Shown: positions 13,056-25,090, numbered from the stretch's first letter. The stretch: 64,000 nt of DNA from Gordionus sp. m RMFG-2023 (GCF_954871325.1 NC_088775.1:29117561-29181560); one strand, 5' to 3'. Made by a program: numbers and translations. Notes: a model not told the origin generated them from the letters alone.

Positions 13056-13638
13056 CAGAGTTTTGAACCGTTAAGTATATCGGTTGGTTTCGGGTTTTAG
13101 TTTAAAATTTAATGAAGATTTTGTTCCATTTCGGTTTTTTTTGAAGAATATCATTTAGGTTCGGTTTTGAATTTATAACGGTTCCTGTTTTATAAATTTG
13201 ATTTTTTTTAAAAAAATTAATCATAAACCACATAATATTTTCGAGAAAAATTTTTTGATTTATATTTATATAATTCCTTATTTAATTTAACCATGAAGAT
13301 TTTCTTATCTAATTATCTAGTAATTTGCCTAATCTCTATTAAATTGAGTATATAAAGTATAAAAAATAAATTTGGTATTTATTGACATGAAGCTGATAGC
13401 TAAGTATAAAAAATTCTAATTTTATAAGAAATTACGAATTTAAATTGCCCCCAAGGAAAATTAATCAAATTTGGATTAAAAATTTTAAATTAATTATTTT
13501 AAAAAACCGTTGTGAACCGGTTTAAATTGGTTCAAGAATATTTATAACGGTTAGGTTCGCTCTTTTTATTAAAGTTCGGTTACGGTTCAGAAAATTATAA
13601 CGGTTCGTTCCTGTTTGACGATTCGGTTCGAAACCCTG
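13056..13638. mobile_element. hAT-type MITE nested in the foldback element
   Basis: The termini CAGAGTTTTGAACCG and, in complement, CAGGGTTTCGAACCG form inverted repeats. They are flanked by ATTTAAAT (13048-13055) and ATTTAAAA (13639-13646), a 7-of-8 match. Many GGTTCGG/AACCG(G/T)T motifs lie just inside both ends. It resembles the element at 58854-59755 in its ACCGTAACCGAAC-type subterminal motifs. Confidence 0.75.
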
Positions 13639-14055
13639 ATTTAAAAATGATATTTATTTTTTATGATTAATAGAATTATTTTAAAGACTTTAAATAAATC
13701 TATGAGTCAGTCTTAAAGGTTTAACTCTATAATTATTTTTCAAATTAATACAATCGCTAGATATGATTGAAAAATTCAACCTCTAGCATAAAACCCGTTT
13801 GTTAATTTCTTACATCTAAAAAATAATTTGAATTCTCTTGGATCAATATATCTTATAACATGGTAAATTATCCACCAAAGAAATCAGAGTATAAATATTT
13901 GTTTATTAAATTAATTTATTTTTGATATCCAACCCTCAGCATGACTCCCTCAGCATGACTTATTTTTAATGATCCCTTTGTTTTATACTAATAAATTTTG
14001 TATACGCGCTGATTTGGAGTCTCTCTGAATTGTCGCTGCGCTGAATTGACGCCGC

Positions 14056-14527
14056 GCCTAATTGATACTGCTAAATTAAAAAATATCGAAATGGGATTAA
14101 TTAAACGATCAAAATATTGGGTGGGGGGGGGGGGGGTAATTTACTCACAAATATTTCAATAATTAAATATTAATATGGATCTCAAATTCTTAATTCCCCG
14201 AGCGGCAAGGCTTCTGCAAATAATATCTGTGCAAATTTCAAATTAATATCTGATGGATAGATAAGTTATTAATAATGTTTTCTTTTAAAAAATTATTTAT
14301 TCATATAAAAATTTTTACTGCGTGAAACAAATTGCTTTATGGTAAGTTGATGTACATATGATCTTTACATTCGAGTTGCATTTTAGGAGGTTTTGAGATA
14401 TTTTAAAAAGGTTCATAGATTTGTCCCTATATGGATCGTTTCGGTTAATAAGTGTGATTAGTTGAATTGGAAAAAAATTTCGAAAATTTTTAAATATATA
14501 CTGTGACCAAGAGTCGTATAAATTTCA
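14056..14527. other. Spacer with a G-run
   Basis: Nothing recognisable apart from a poly-G run near 14123-14137. Confidence 0.4.
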
Positions 14528-14754
14528 TTCGGTGGCAGGGTTGCCATGTCTCCCCCCATCAGTGGGAGTCTCCCACAATTTTTTAGTTTACCCACATACA
14601 TCTCACTCCCACAAAACTCCCACAATTAGAAATCTCCCACAAAAAGCTCCCACAATTTTTTAATTTCTCCCACAATTTTTTTTTTAGCATTTTAATGTTT
14701 TTAAATATTTAACGACTCCAAAATAGTGCTAACTTTACTTGTGGTAGGACAAAA

Positions 14755-16066
14755 ATGAGCAAGGCTATCATAAATGTGTTAGGACCTGAATCCAAGAGGT
14801 CAATTCTAGACGAATTGAAAGAAGGACATCCATATGCTATTTTAACAGATGCATCAAATAAGGGAAATATTAAAACATTTCCCCTGATCCTTCGCTATTT
14901 CAACAAGAATAAGGGCATTTCTATAAAACTATTGAAATTTTTTTCATCCGATAGTGAAAAATCCAACGATATAGCTAACCACATAATGGTAAATATAGCT
15001 GATTCAGGGTTATCAATGAGTTGCATGTCAGCTTTCTGCGCTGATAATGCCTCTGTTAATTTTGGTAAAAATCAAAGTGTATTTAGCGAATTGAGGCAGC
15101 ACAATAATGAATTAATACCAATTCTGTATATGCCATATACTGCATAATTCTTGCAAGAAGGCAATGAATGTACTATCTGTAGATGTCGAAGTAATTGTGA
15201 TGAAATGTTTTAACGAATTTAGTTCATCAACTAAAAGAGTCACTGAATTAAAAGAATTGGTGGAGTGGTCTGATTTGGAATGGTGAGAGTTGTTGCGATA
15301 TGTACCTATCAGGTGGTTATCATTAATACCTGCCATCGAGAGAATTTTAAAATTTTACGAACCCTTAAAGAAATACTTCTTAAATAAAGATTTTAAAAGC
15401 TGTCATAAAATTTTGAAAATTTTTTTCGAGGATGAAATGTCAGAAGCAGATTTGGGATTAGTTTCACATGTAGGAAATCTACTTCATGTAGTTAATATTC
15501 AGTTGCAATCAGAAGATTCTTTATTGATAAAGATTCACAAAATCATGCTACAGCTCTGTTCATCTCTACAGTTAAAAATAGATAATAAATTTTATGGCGC
15601 TATTGCTAAAAATATCATATTAAAATGTTCAAATATTACTATAATTAACGTATTTTTAAATGAAGCAAATATTTTTATTAAGACAATTTTGGAATATTTA
15701 CAATCAAGATTTGATTTTAATAACTCTATTTACAAGTGTGTAAATATTATGACCTTGGAACAGAAACCATCATTTGATGGTTTTTGTAATTTAATAAATA
15801 TATTAAAATTACCGATAGACATTGAAGCCTTGTTTAAAGAGATTGTAATTTTTTCCATTTTTTATGATTCGCCAGAATATTTAAAGTTAGATGGTCTAAA
15901 AGCAGAGGAGAAATGGGTGGAAATTTTTCGTAATAACTATAAATCCTCATGCTTGGAAAAAATTTGCGAGTATGTTTTCTCCTTACCTCATTCTAATGCC
16001 TCATCGGAGCGCATTTTTAGCCTGATGAGGACTGCCTGGAGAAAGGAGAGAATCGAATTGCTTTAA
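14755..16066 (+). pseudogene. hAT transposase, catalytic to dimerisation region
   Basis: Two reading frames cover most of a hAT transposase of the zinc-finger-862/ZBED-like group. Frame one (14755-15147) has YAILTDASNKGNIKTFPLIL and AFCADNASVNFGK, the region with the early catalytic aspartates. Frame two (15290-16066) starts in YVPIRWLSLIPAIERIL, the conserved 'TRWLS' block, and ends with SLPHSNASSERIFSLM, the C-terminal dimerisation motif. The frames are separated by a disrupted ~140-bp stretch with a recognisable cysteine-rich link. The N-terminal zinc finger is missing. Hence it is a broken but fairly young copy. Confidence 0.88.
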
Positions 16067-16269
16067 CAACATTAGAGGTTAATGGTTAAACAAAATTATA
16101 AAATGTCATGCCAGGAATTTTATAAATATCTTAATAACGACGGTAAACGTTTAGTTCCATTATTTAAATCTCAAATAAAATATAATTAACTATAACTATT
16201 TGACTTTCTATATTTTATAAAATCTTATTTATACATTTGCATAAAATCAAATAAATTTATTTTTTACAT

Positions 16270-17252
16270 TGTAAAATTAATATTTTGAATATTTTGGCAA
16301 ATCATACAAATAAAGAAGCATTACAATCTCCTCAAACATGTCATCATATTAAATCTTATTAATAATTACGATAATAGTAATAATATTCTTACTTTGGTAT
16401 TTCTGCAGCATAATTTAGTGAACCTTTATTAAATTATATTCTTCTGATTGCAACTGCATATTAACAGCATATAGTAGATTTCCTATATATAAAATTCATA
16501 AATATACTTCTGCCATTTATTTTTGAAAATTTTTTTCAAAATATTAGGACAGCTTTTATAATCTATTTATTTTTTAAAGGTTTGTAAAATTTTAAAATTC
16601 TACGATGGCGCGTATTAGGAGGAACCTGTCAACCAACATTATGCTGACTCAATTCTGTAAATAGACTCTGGTTTTTGCCAAATTCACTGAGGAATTATCA
16701 GATCAGAAAGCTGCCATGCAATTCATTGGTAAGGCCAAATCTGCCATATTTACCCATATATATGGTTAGCTATGTCTTTGGATATTTCATATCTGGAGAA
16801 AATTTTTTTAATAGTTTTATTGAAATAACATTAATTTTGATGAAATAGGGGAGGATCAAGGGAAATGTTTTGATATATCCTTATTAGATGCATCTGTTAG
16901 AATTGCATATGTTTGCACATCTTTCAAATCGTGAAGAATTGACCTTCTGGATTTATATCCTAAAACATTGATGATAACCTTGCTCATTTGTGTTCTACAA
17001 AGTATACTTTTCATTTATATTAGTCGTTAAATATTATGGGGAAAGATTCTACCAACATTGTGATGTTAAATAGCTCTCTGAATGTTGTACTGCATGATAG
17101 GTATTTACCATTTCCGCAACTGTAGTTGCATCTTTATTATTTCTTATTTTTGAAGAATATTTTTGGTTTGCAATAGATGTTGATAGACTGCCCTGTACTG
17201 ATTTATGGTTTGAAGATTTTTGATGCCTTAAAATATCATATTCCCTTCCCAC
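16270..17252 (-). pseudogene. Inverted, internally deleted hAT transposase copy
   Basis: On the minus strand 17252-17049 reads GREYDILRHQKSSNHK followed later by HAVQHSESYLTSQC. This is the H-x5-H end of the N-terminal TTF/BED-type finger plus the following 'AE...FHAVxHxxSY' block of hAT proteins. Continuing downward, disrupted sequence parallels the plus-strand gene: ATGAGCAAGG, the TDASNK block, FGKNQS, RILKFYKP and the region before dimerisation. Two internal segments are missing relative to the plus copy. It retains the N-terminal region that the plus copy lacks. Numerous stops show it is the older of the two. Confidence 0.8.
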
Positions 17253-17544
17253 ATTGTATTAACTAAATACTGTAGAACAACTTCCCCGCACTGATTATAA
17301 TTATTTTTTACATTGTAAATTTAAAATTGTTTGTTTTTTTATAAAATCTTATTTATACATTAGCATAAAATATATTTTTTTACATTGTAAAATTACAATT
17401 TTTTTATAAAATTTTATCTTGTTTACATTCTTTTGTATTTAAAAAAGATCGTTGGTTATTATTTTTAAACAAAATTAATATATTATAATAAATCAATATG
17501 TTATTTTAATAATAAAGATAGTATTTAAGAAATTTTGTGTCCTA

Positions 17545-17800
17545 CTATAATTACCTATTTTGAAAAATAGTTGTGTATTTTATTTTGGAAAATAGTTACC
17601 TATTTTATTTTGGAAAATATTTACCTATTTTATTTTGAAAAAGAGTTGGATATTTTATTTTGATCAATAGTTGGCTATTTTATTTTGAAAAATAGTTGGC
17701 TATTTTATTTTGAAAAATAGTTGGCTATTTTATTTTAAATAGTTGGCTATTTTATTTTGAAAAATAATTACCTATTTTATTTTGGAAAATAGATTCGAGC
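17545..17800. repeat. Minisatellite, ~28-bp units
   Basis: About eight to nine units of the form TTTTGAAAAATAGTTGGCTA occur within the hAT element near its right end. Some units differ (TTACCTA for TTGGCTA). Confidence 0.85.
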
Positions 17801-17953
17801 CCGCAAAAAAATTTGTTTAGCAATTTTTATATTTCTCCCACAATTTTTATATTACTCCCACAAAATACCGAATTTCTCCCACAATTTGAAAATTTTGACC
17901 TGGCAACCCTGTTCGGTGGTCGTGTTCACTCTTATTTATTGTCTTATGTTAAT

Positions 17954-18247
17954 TGTTAAATATGTAAAAATAAAATGAATAATGTAACCTTTAAAATTTT
18001 ATAACCTTAAAATATATATCAACCTTAAAATATTTACTTTCGTACTTTTCTCTTTCTATATATAAAAACTTTAAACTGTTCTTTTCTTATTTAACTTTAA
18101 AAAATTAAATTTTTTTATTTTTGTAGATAGTTAAATTTTGTACACTATATATATCGAATGAAAATTTGTAAATTTGTAATATATATAATTTAGATAAATA
18201 AAAAGGTAATTTAATTTATTGTTTTCTCACTGCCTTCATTATTATCA
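17954..18247 (+). repeat. Left LTR of the fossil
   Basis: It aligns with 22799-23009 over about 210 bp, including ACTTTCGTACTTTTCT and GTAGATAGTTAAATTTTGTA. The last ~70 bp are also present at 51872-51930, evidence for another copy of the family. Confidence 0.7.
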
Positions 18248-18989
18248 TGGTAACAGAAAAGCTACTTCATAGATTTTTTTAGATATTTTTCAAAGACAAA
18301 TTTTAGATATGATTTTAGCTACTGGAACATGGTCAAACTAGATGAAAGAGGATTCTGGAATGTTATGTTTATTTAATTCTAAAACACGTAAAAGATGATT
18401 AAAATGAAAAAGTGAAAAATAATTAAAATTTTTATGAATAAACCAACAAGGGACCATAATAATAAAACAAAGTCCATAGATAAATTAGAAGATTATTTGA
18501 AATATTATGAGAGTAAAAATACTTAAAGCTTAATACATAATTTACCAGATTTATTTTTGGCTATGGAAGCAATGGTACCGAGAGATGAAAGTTCAACTTA
18601 TGAAAGCAATGTTTATATTAAAATGTTAATGTAATTATAAATCGGTGAGATAAAAGAAACATCTAGATCAAATAATATATCTAATTATCCTAATAAAAAT
18701 TTTCAATGTTAAAATTATACAAATAATCATAATAATAATTATTATAGTGAAACAGACAATTATTATAACAGAAATCAATATAATAAATCTAATAATAAAA
18801 ATTATTATGAAAGTAGAAAATTATATAACAAATATGGGTCTCACTGCATGGGGAAATTTTTAACATATTTTTTTTATATTTATTTTATTTTTTTATTTAT
18901 TTATCTTTTTTAATTTAAAAAATTTTTTTACCATTGTTTGGTCTGGTAGAATGAAGTCATATTTTAATTTTAACAATTTAGCTATAAAT

Positions 18990-19740
18990 TGTCTAATTTG
19001 GTATTTTAATAATTTGAGCGATACAATGTTATAAAATTAATAATAACTGAAAACAATATTATATATAAGAGTATCAATTAAATTATATTTAATTTTAGGG
19101 GTCATTCAATTTCAACGATTTTAAACCAAACGATGCCCAAATTAAGCAAGTGCTTACTTTTAAATCTAAAAATAACTATTTCTTTTTTGAAATATTAACC
19201 TTTTTTCCACAAATTTTTTTTTATTCAGTTGATAATAAATAATATAAAGTATTAAAAAAAACGAAAATATAATATTTTATGTTTTAATATATTTAAAAAT
19301 GTTTGAAAAATATATAATAATACTATAAAAAAAAAGAACGGAGATGGTGTGACGCAGGGAAACAAAAATGAAAAAGGGACGTAAGTGTTGTCTAGGATAG
19401 CTCTTTGGCTAGAAGACTACCATTGAAACTGATATAATTAGCTTTGAGAATCGCTATGGATAATCTAACTATTTTATTGTTTGTAATTTATGCGATACAA
19501 TTTTAATAAAATTATAATAACTGAAACAATATTATATATATATGAGTATCAATTAAATTATATTTAATTTTATGGGTCATTCAATTTCAAAGATTTAAAA
19601 CCCAACAATGCCCCAAATTAAACAAGTGCTTACTTTTAATTTACAAATCTAAAAATAACTATTTCTTCTCTGAAATATCAACCTTTTTCACAAAATAAAA
19701 TTTATTCTAAAAAATTGATTAATAAATAATATAGTATTTG
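18990..19740. repeat. Pair of ~255-bp direct repeats
   Basis: The segments 18990-19255 and 19465-19740 share GGGTCATTCAATTTCAA, AGCAAGTGCTTACTTTTAA-like and TCTAAAAATAACTATTTCTT sequences in the same order. They are separated by a locally GC-richer ~210-bp spacer containing GATGGTGTGACGCAGGGAAA. The arrangement could be a small nested element with its own terminal repeats; no coding sequence supports this. Confidence 0.6.
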
Positions 19741-20439
19741 ATTTAATAGTCCTAACTTAATAGCTTCATAGAACACGTTATGAAAATTTTCACAAGTTTT
19801 TTTAAATATACTCCGTTTTATTGTAAAATTAATGAATTATGATAAAAATTTCCACCAAAATGCAGATGATCATTTATTTATAGTGTTGTAAACGACGAAG
19901 TTCGTTTTTTTTTAAAAAATGATGAACGGCGTTCCTTTTATTTTTGACGAACTTTGAACGTGAACGCGTTCCTTTTTTATGACGAACGTGTTCGAATTTA
20001 ACGTTCGTTCAATTTTAAAAATATATTTTTATTTATTTGAAAAATTTAATATTTCCGAATCTTTTTAAAAAAAGTATAATTTATATTTTTTTAATCGGCT
20101 GTGTATTTCCTTTTCACATTTCAATTTTTTTAACACATAGTTTATTAATTTAAATATTATTGTTTATATTTTAATTTAATTTATTAGCATAAGCATGGAT
20201 ATTATTATTTAATCCTCATCATCTGATTCTGAAAATCTAAAATCAGATGAATTATCATTACCATGGCCAAATATGATAAATGTTTTACATTAACATCCTA
20301 TATTGAAGAAACTAATCCAATGCTTGCCAAGTGTAAAATGTAGCCAAAAAGTATTATATTGTGAAAATCTTCAGGTTTCAATTTAAAACGACATTTGATT
20401 TTAATAATTATTTGCTTTTATATGATATAACTAAGTTAA

Positions 20440-21030
20440 ATCATTAAATTTGAAGAAATAATGCATTTGGGATATTTGACCCCAACAATAATGATAGTTA
20501 TTTTAAAATTAAAAAAATTAGTGGCCTCAAATATGGTCAATCATTGATAGACGCCATATTAAATGGGATTAATAAAAGGTATTAAACCTATTACTCTCAA
20601 TTAATTACATATATTTTATTTTTTTAAAGATTTGAACATATATATAAGGATCAATATGTTCTTTCTGCAATTATACATCCAGCATTCAAACTTCAATGAC
20701 CATGGATAAAACTTCCACAGAACAAACCTATTAAAAATAAACTTATAGCGTCATTGAAAAAAATGCTATGAAAACCCTAGAGAACTGTTAATTTCGAGAT
20801 ATCCTTTTTTTTTGTCGAGAGTAGAGAATGGATTGGAAGAGGATAACTTATCTCAATTTTTGCAAATAACAAAACAATATGTTTTTAATTAATTCTCCAC
20901 GTTAAAAGAGCTGTTTAATAAGTATAATACCGCAATCCCCTCATTTGAATATAGCTAATGCCGTATTAACTGCCAGGTGTTCCTGTCTATCAGATAAATA
21001 TTTTAAAAACAATTGTTATTAAAATTTAAT
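20440..21030 (+). pseudogene. hAT transposase remnant
   Basis: Disrupted frames read EEIMHLGYLTPTIMIVILKL, then an intron-like gap, then DQYVLSAIIHPAFKLQWPWI and finally TARCSCLSDKYFKK. These parallel the transposase pieces at 49353-49727 and 48682-48948 on the other element of the family. Several stops are present, so it is non-functional. Confidence 0.75.
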
Positions 21031-21039
21031 AAGAAACCT

Positions 21040-21250
21040 TGTTAGTAGGGTAAATTACTGTCAAAAATTTTTTTAGTAGATTTTTGCTTAATCACTAGAG
21101 GTACCATCATTCCTCTCTAATTAAATGGGCTCTGACAGTAGGGTAAATTACTGCCAAACAGTGGATGTAAATCCACTGCACTGGAAACGCCCTCTTTTGG
21201 GTGGTGGATGCCACTCAATTGAGTGTTTCCTCAGTGAAGGACAAGACAAG
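21040..21250. other. GC-richer island of unknown origin
   Basis: The segment repeats TAGGGTAAATTACTG twice (21057 and 21142). It contains GTGGATGTAAATCCACTGCA, a short palindrome, and AACGCCCTCTTTTGGGTGGTGGATG. It is inserted between the transposase remnant and the right end of the hAT. I do not recognise it. Confidence 0.45.
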
Positions 21251-22798
21251 AAAATTTTTTTATAAATAAAAATATCTTTTTATTCGCTATATTATATTAT
21301 ATTTTATTTATAATTATATTATCAAAATAAAACTATATTATTTTTTAACATGGCTAAAATATATTGTATTAAAAAATATAAGTTTATTTATATAATTTTA
21401 AAAAAACTTATCATAAAATTTTGAACGGTTTTATGAACGTAAACGCGTTCGTGAACGTTAACGTGAACGCGTCCCTTTTTCTTGAACTTGAACGTGAACG
21501 CGTTCGATTTTTTTAGAAATGTTTACAGCACTTATTTATTATTTTATGTAAAAAAGGAAATTTTTTAATTTTTAAAAAATATAAATAAAAATAATAATAT
21601 TAAAAAAAAATAAATAAAAATAAATAATATCAAAAAAAAATAATATCAAAAATTTCCCCGTGATTCAGTGAGTAACCCAAATATGATAAAAAAACACATA
21701 ACAATAAAAGAAATGATCATTATAATTATAAATCTCATAATAATAAAAACTTGAAAAATATTGAATTAGTACCAAATATTCAAATTGAAATAGATTCTTA
21801 TAAATTAAAAGAGATAAATTATATAATAAAATTTAAAGAAATAATTGTGATTAAAGAAAATAATGATATAAACATTAAAGGAAATAAAAAAATAACTTTT
21901 ATAATTAATAAAAAATTTAAAAAACTTGAAAATAAAGAAATGTATAACAATATTATAAAGAGAGGCAAGGTAAAAGTTAAATATCTTGATGTTAAAAAAG
22001 TTTTTAAGAATATGATATGGAGATCATATGTTAAAAATGAAAGGCGAGAGAAATCCTTTATTATAAAGAACAATTTGAAGATAAATTATGATATGAAGAA
22101 ATTGTTTAAATTGAAAAATAAGTGAGTAAAATTCAAATTTTAAAAATAAAAATGATTAAAATTTAATAAAAAAAAATTATTATATAAAACGCGACAATTC
22201 AAAATATTCTATGATTCAATATTCCAAGTGATTTTTATTATTCTATGAATGATTCCGATAAATTATTTATTCCATTATCATTTCAATTATTCCAAAATTA
22301 TTTTTTTCGAGATAAATTGATCATAATATATATTTACAAACAATGATAACTAAATATATATGATAATGTGATGATGATGATCAAGCGAATGATTAGACGA
22401 TCAGGATAACAAGCTAGTGATTCGAATAAACCAATGAAAAAGATATAACTAAGGCTAAACAACAAACATAGTAACAAATGAAAATACTACACAGGTTTTT
22501 AGAGGGGAAAGAAGTGAATAAAATGAAGATCAAGTTCAAGTTCAAAATCACAAGTTCAAAATACATAAGTTAAGTTTAAGATCGAAATTATAACTTACGA
22601 TCTAGAAAAAATTTTAGTTATAAATAAATGAATAAAAAATTTTAATAAAAAAAATAAAAATTTGAAAGCTAAATGGAAATGGGATGATCAATAACAAACA
22701 GCAAACGATGTTCAACAAACGATTATTCAATGGACAAACAAACTAAGCCGGAGAAAATGATAAACTGAGGAATGAAGTCACTTAAAAAAAGAGGGAAA

Positions 22799-23009
22799 TG
22801 TTAAATATGTAAAAATAAAATGATTAATTTAACCTTTAAAATTTTATAACCTTAAAAAATTTACTTTCGTACTTTTCTTTTTCTATATGGAAAAACTTCA
22901 AATTGTTCTTTTCTTATTTAACCTCATAAATTGTTTTATTTTTGTAGATAGTTAAATTTTGTACACTATAATATCGAATGAAAATTTGTAAATTTGTAAT
23001 ATATATTCC
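22799..23009 (+). repeat. Right LTR of the fossil, partial
   Basis: Direct repeat of the left LTR. A purine-rich tract (22784-22798) lies immediately before it, as expected for plus-strand priming. The shared sequence ends near 23009, about 125 bp before foldback element FB1 starts. Confidence 0.65.
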
Positions 23010-23529
23010 TATCTAGTTTTTCGATTTCAAGCAATAAATAAATGTAAACGAGGTGACCGGAAAAAAAATATATTTATAATATTAAAAAATATTCATCTAT
23101 CCATGAAACTAAATATTAATTTTCGGGTGTAAATAAACTGAGAATTGACAGGTAAACTGCGAATGGACAGGTAAACTGCGAATAGACAGGTATAAATTTA
23201 TTTATAGCCTATCAAATATATTTTAAAAATATAAATAATGTATTTGTATTATCTAAATCAAATTTATTTTCAAAATTAAAATTATCTAAATAAATTAAAT
23301 AGAATATGGAAGAAAGAGTAGTTCATAAATTTAAAATATGTATAGAACAGATACGTTAAAAAAATATAATACCCATAATAAAATTTAAAAAATCATAAAT
23401 ATATTTCCGTTAGATGGAGCAATAGACTAAAAATTTAGTTTTTAATTAAATAAAATATGAATTATAGGAGCATAATTTTTTATTTTGGATAAGTTTATTT
23501 GGTACAAGCTATATAATCATAAAATGAAA

Positions 23530-24580
23530 AAAAAATTAAGTTTCCGTCATTATTTTTTGAGTTATGATGTCAATTCTCAGTTTAGTCAAAAGTATTTACA
23601 TTTTTGGGATTTTAAAAATGTTTTATTTTTTTGACTCATTTTGTGTAAACTTACTCATACAAACATAAAATGAAAAAAAGGTTTCCGTCATTATTTTTTG
23701 AGTTATGATGTCAATTCTCAGTTTAGTCAAAAATATTTACATTTTTGGGATTTTAAAAATGTTTTATTTTTTTGACTCATTTTGTGTAAACTTACTCATA
23801 CAAACATAAAATGAAAAAAAGGTTTCCGTCATTATTTTTTGAGTTATGATGTCAATTCTCAGTTTAGTTAAAAATATTTACATTTTTGGGATTTTAAAAA
23901 TGTTTTATTTTTTTGACTCATTTTGTGTAAACTTAATCATACAAACATAAAATGAAAAAAAGGTTTCCGTCATTATTTTTTGAGTTATGATGTCAATTCT
24001 CAGTTTAGTCAAAAATATTTACATTTTTGGGATTTTAAAAATGTTTTATTTTTTTGACTCATTTTGTGTAAACTTACTCATACAAACATAAAATGAAAAA
24101 AAGGTTTCCGTCATTATTTTTTGAGTTATGATGTCAATTCTCAGTTTAGTCAAAAATATTTACATTTTTGGGATTTTAAAAATGTTTTATTTTTTTGACT
24201 CATTTTGTGTAAACTTACTCATACAAACATAAAATGAAAAAAAGGTTTCCGTCATTATTTTTTGAGTTATGATGTCAATTCTCAGTTTAGTTAAAAATAT
24301 TTACATTTTTGGGATTTTAAAAATGTTTTATTTTTTTGACTCATTTTGTGTAAACTTACTCATACAAACATAAAATGAAAAAAAGGTTTCCGTCATTATT
24401 TTTTGAGTTATGATGTCAATTCTCAGTTTAGTTAAAAATATTTACATTTTTGGGATTTTAAAAATGTTTTATTTTTTTGACTCATTTTGTGTAAACTTAA
24501 TCATACAAACATAAAATGAAAAAAAGGTTTCCGTCATTATTTTTTGAGGTATGATGTCAATTCTCTGTTTAGTATTGTTT
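23530..24580 (+). repeat. FB1 left array, 8 units of ~141 bp
   Basis: Units are marked by GTTTCCGTCATTATTTTTTG at about 23541, 23682, 23822, 23965, 24107, 24247, 24388 and 24528. They are almost identical, differing at only a few positions such as TTAGTC versus TTAGTT, which indicates very recent expansion. Confidence 0.95.
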
Positions 24581-24631
24581 TATTTTTATTATAAAATTTT
24601 GAATTTATGTCATAAATTTTTTTATTTTTTA

Positions 24632-25090
24632 TTATATTTCAATGCCTGTTAAAAGACGAATGTATAAATGCTCATCTTGTCCATAAAGAGCTAAAGACAT
24701 AGAGCGATAAAAACACTTACCATCGCCCATAGCTAATCTTGGGGAGTATTGAGTTAAAATTTGGGGTTGAAAAGCTTTTATAATTTTAAATGAAATAATA
24801 TCTTCATCACCTATTAATTTATTTTTTATATATTTTTCAGAAACTTTATAATGAATTTCTATTAATCTTAACTCATTTAAAGCAAAATTGATATTGTTAT
24901 TTTTAATAAGTCTAGGTAAAGCATCATCTATGCTATAACATGATGAGAATATAAAAATTTCTTTACAACTTGCCCAATCTTTCATCATTTTCGTTGATAA
25001 TTTAGGGATGTATTTAGCATGAATCCATCTTCGACAAAAATCACAAAAGATTCCAACAATTATTTTACATATATTACATAAATCAGACAT
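24632..25090 (-). CDS. PHD-like finger plus truncated OTU-type cysteine protease
   Basis: The 152-residue frame begins with C5-x2-C8-x7-C16-x2-C19-x4-H24 (CDFCRRWIHA), a PHD-type zinc-finger half. The usual next Cys is replaced (Tyr27). Residues 118-150 read RLAMGDGKCFYRSMSLALYG then HLYIRLL. This matches the start of OTU deubiquitinase-like domains, where D123-G-K-C126 holds the catalytic Cys. The catalytic His region is missing because the frame stops at residue 152, so it is probably not active. PHD-OTU proteins accompany several animal transposons. Here it is the only coding sequence in the core of FB1, which suggests cargo or a relic of an autonomous version. An upstream exon cannot be excluded. 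Confidence 0.6.
   Translation of the reverse strand: MSDLCNICKIIVGIFCDFCRRWIHAKYIPKLSTKMMKDWASCKEIFIFSSCYSIDDALPRLIKNNNINFALNELRLIEIHYKVSEKYIKNKLIGDEDIISFKIIKAFQPQILTQYSPRLAMGDGKCFYRSMSLALYGQDEHLYIRLLTGIEI

Larger units (their letters stand above)
12586..14055. mobile_element. Foldback element with iterated CAATTCGGCGC ends
   Basis: The left end (12586-12650) and right end (13981-14055) are imperfect inverted repeats. Left carries GTCAATTCGGTGCAGC and TCAATTCGGCGCGTAT followed by TTATTAGTATAAA; right carries the complement with four rather than two iterations of the CAATTC(G/A)GCGC motif. The inverted arms continue inward to TTATAAGATAT(G/A)TTGATC at about 13015-13030 and 13845-13865. The centre has been displaced by a hAT MITE (13056-13638). 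No coding sequence. I could not define a target duplication, so the outermost bases are uncertain. Confidence 0.65.
14536..17911 (+). mobile_element. hAT transposon with inverted partial transposase copies
   Basis: The termini CAGGGTTGCCATGTC and, in complement, CAGGGTTGCCAGGTC are flanked by the identical octamer TTCGGTGG at 14528-14535 and 17912-17919. Repeated CTCCCACAATTTTT motifs lie inside both ends and probably act as transposase-binding sites. The 3,376-bp element contains a plus-strand transposase lacking its N-terminus and a minus-strand, internally deleted second copy that keeps the N-terminus. A direct repeat with ATAAAATCTTATTTATACAT (about 16221 and 17340) flanks the inverted copy. 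Confidence 0.95.
19881..21532 (+). mobile_element. hAT element nested in the LTR fossil
   Basis: The ends TAGTGTTGTAAACG and, in complement, AGTGCTGTAAACATTTC are inverted repeats. AACG(T/C)GTTC-type motifs are clustered in both subterminal regions. Flanks TTATTTAT and TATTTATT are compatible with an 8-bp duplication, but this is low-complexity sequence. Its ends match those of the hAT at 48391-51787 (TAGTGCTGTAAACG), so both belong to one family. Confidence 0.75.
17954..23009 (+). mobile_element. LTR-retrotransposon fossil, broken, with nested hAT
   Basis: Two direct repeats that begin TGTTAAATATG flank the interior. The left repeat (17954-18247) starts TG and ends CA and is followed by a TGGTAACAG primer-binding-like site. 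The right repeat (22799 to about 23009) is preceded by a purine tract and is shortened at its 3' side. A gag-like, Asn/Tyr-rich remnant lies at about 18400-18860 and a lysine-rich remnant at 21660-22126. I recognise no protease, reverse transcriptase or integrase. It is thoroughly broken (well over five disruptions) and clearly old. A hAT element (19881-21532) inserted into it later. Confidence 0.7.

Noticed and set aside
14755-16066. A domesticated host hAT gene
   Set aside because: Intact hAT ends and an exact target duplication enclose it, and it is interrupted; ordinary transposon decay explains it.
21751-22125. An independent lysine-rich gene
   Set aside because: It lies inside the LTR-retrotransposon fossil between the nested hAT and the right LTR, so it is better explained as part of that fossil.
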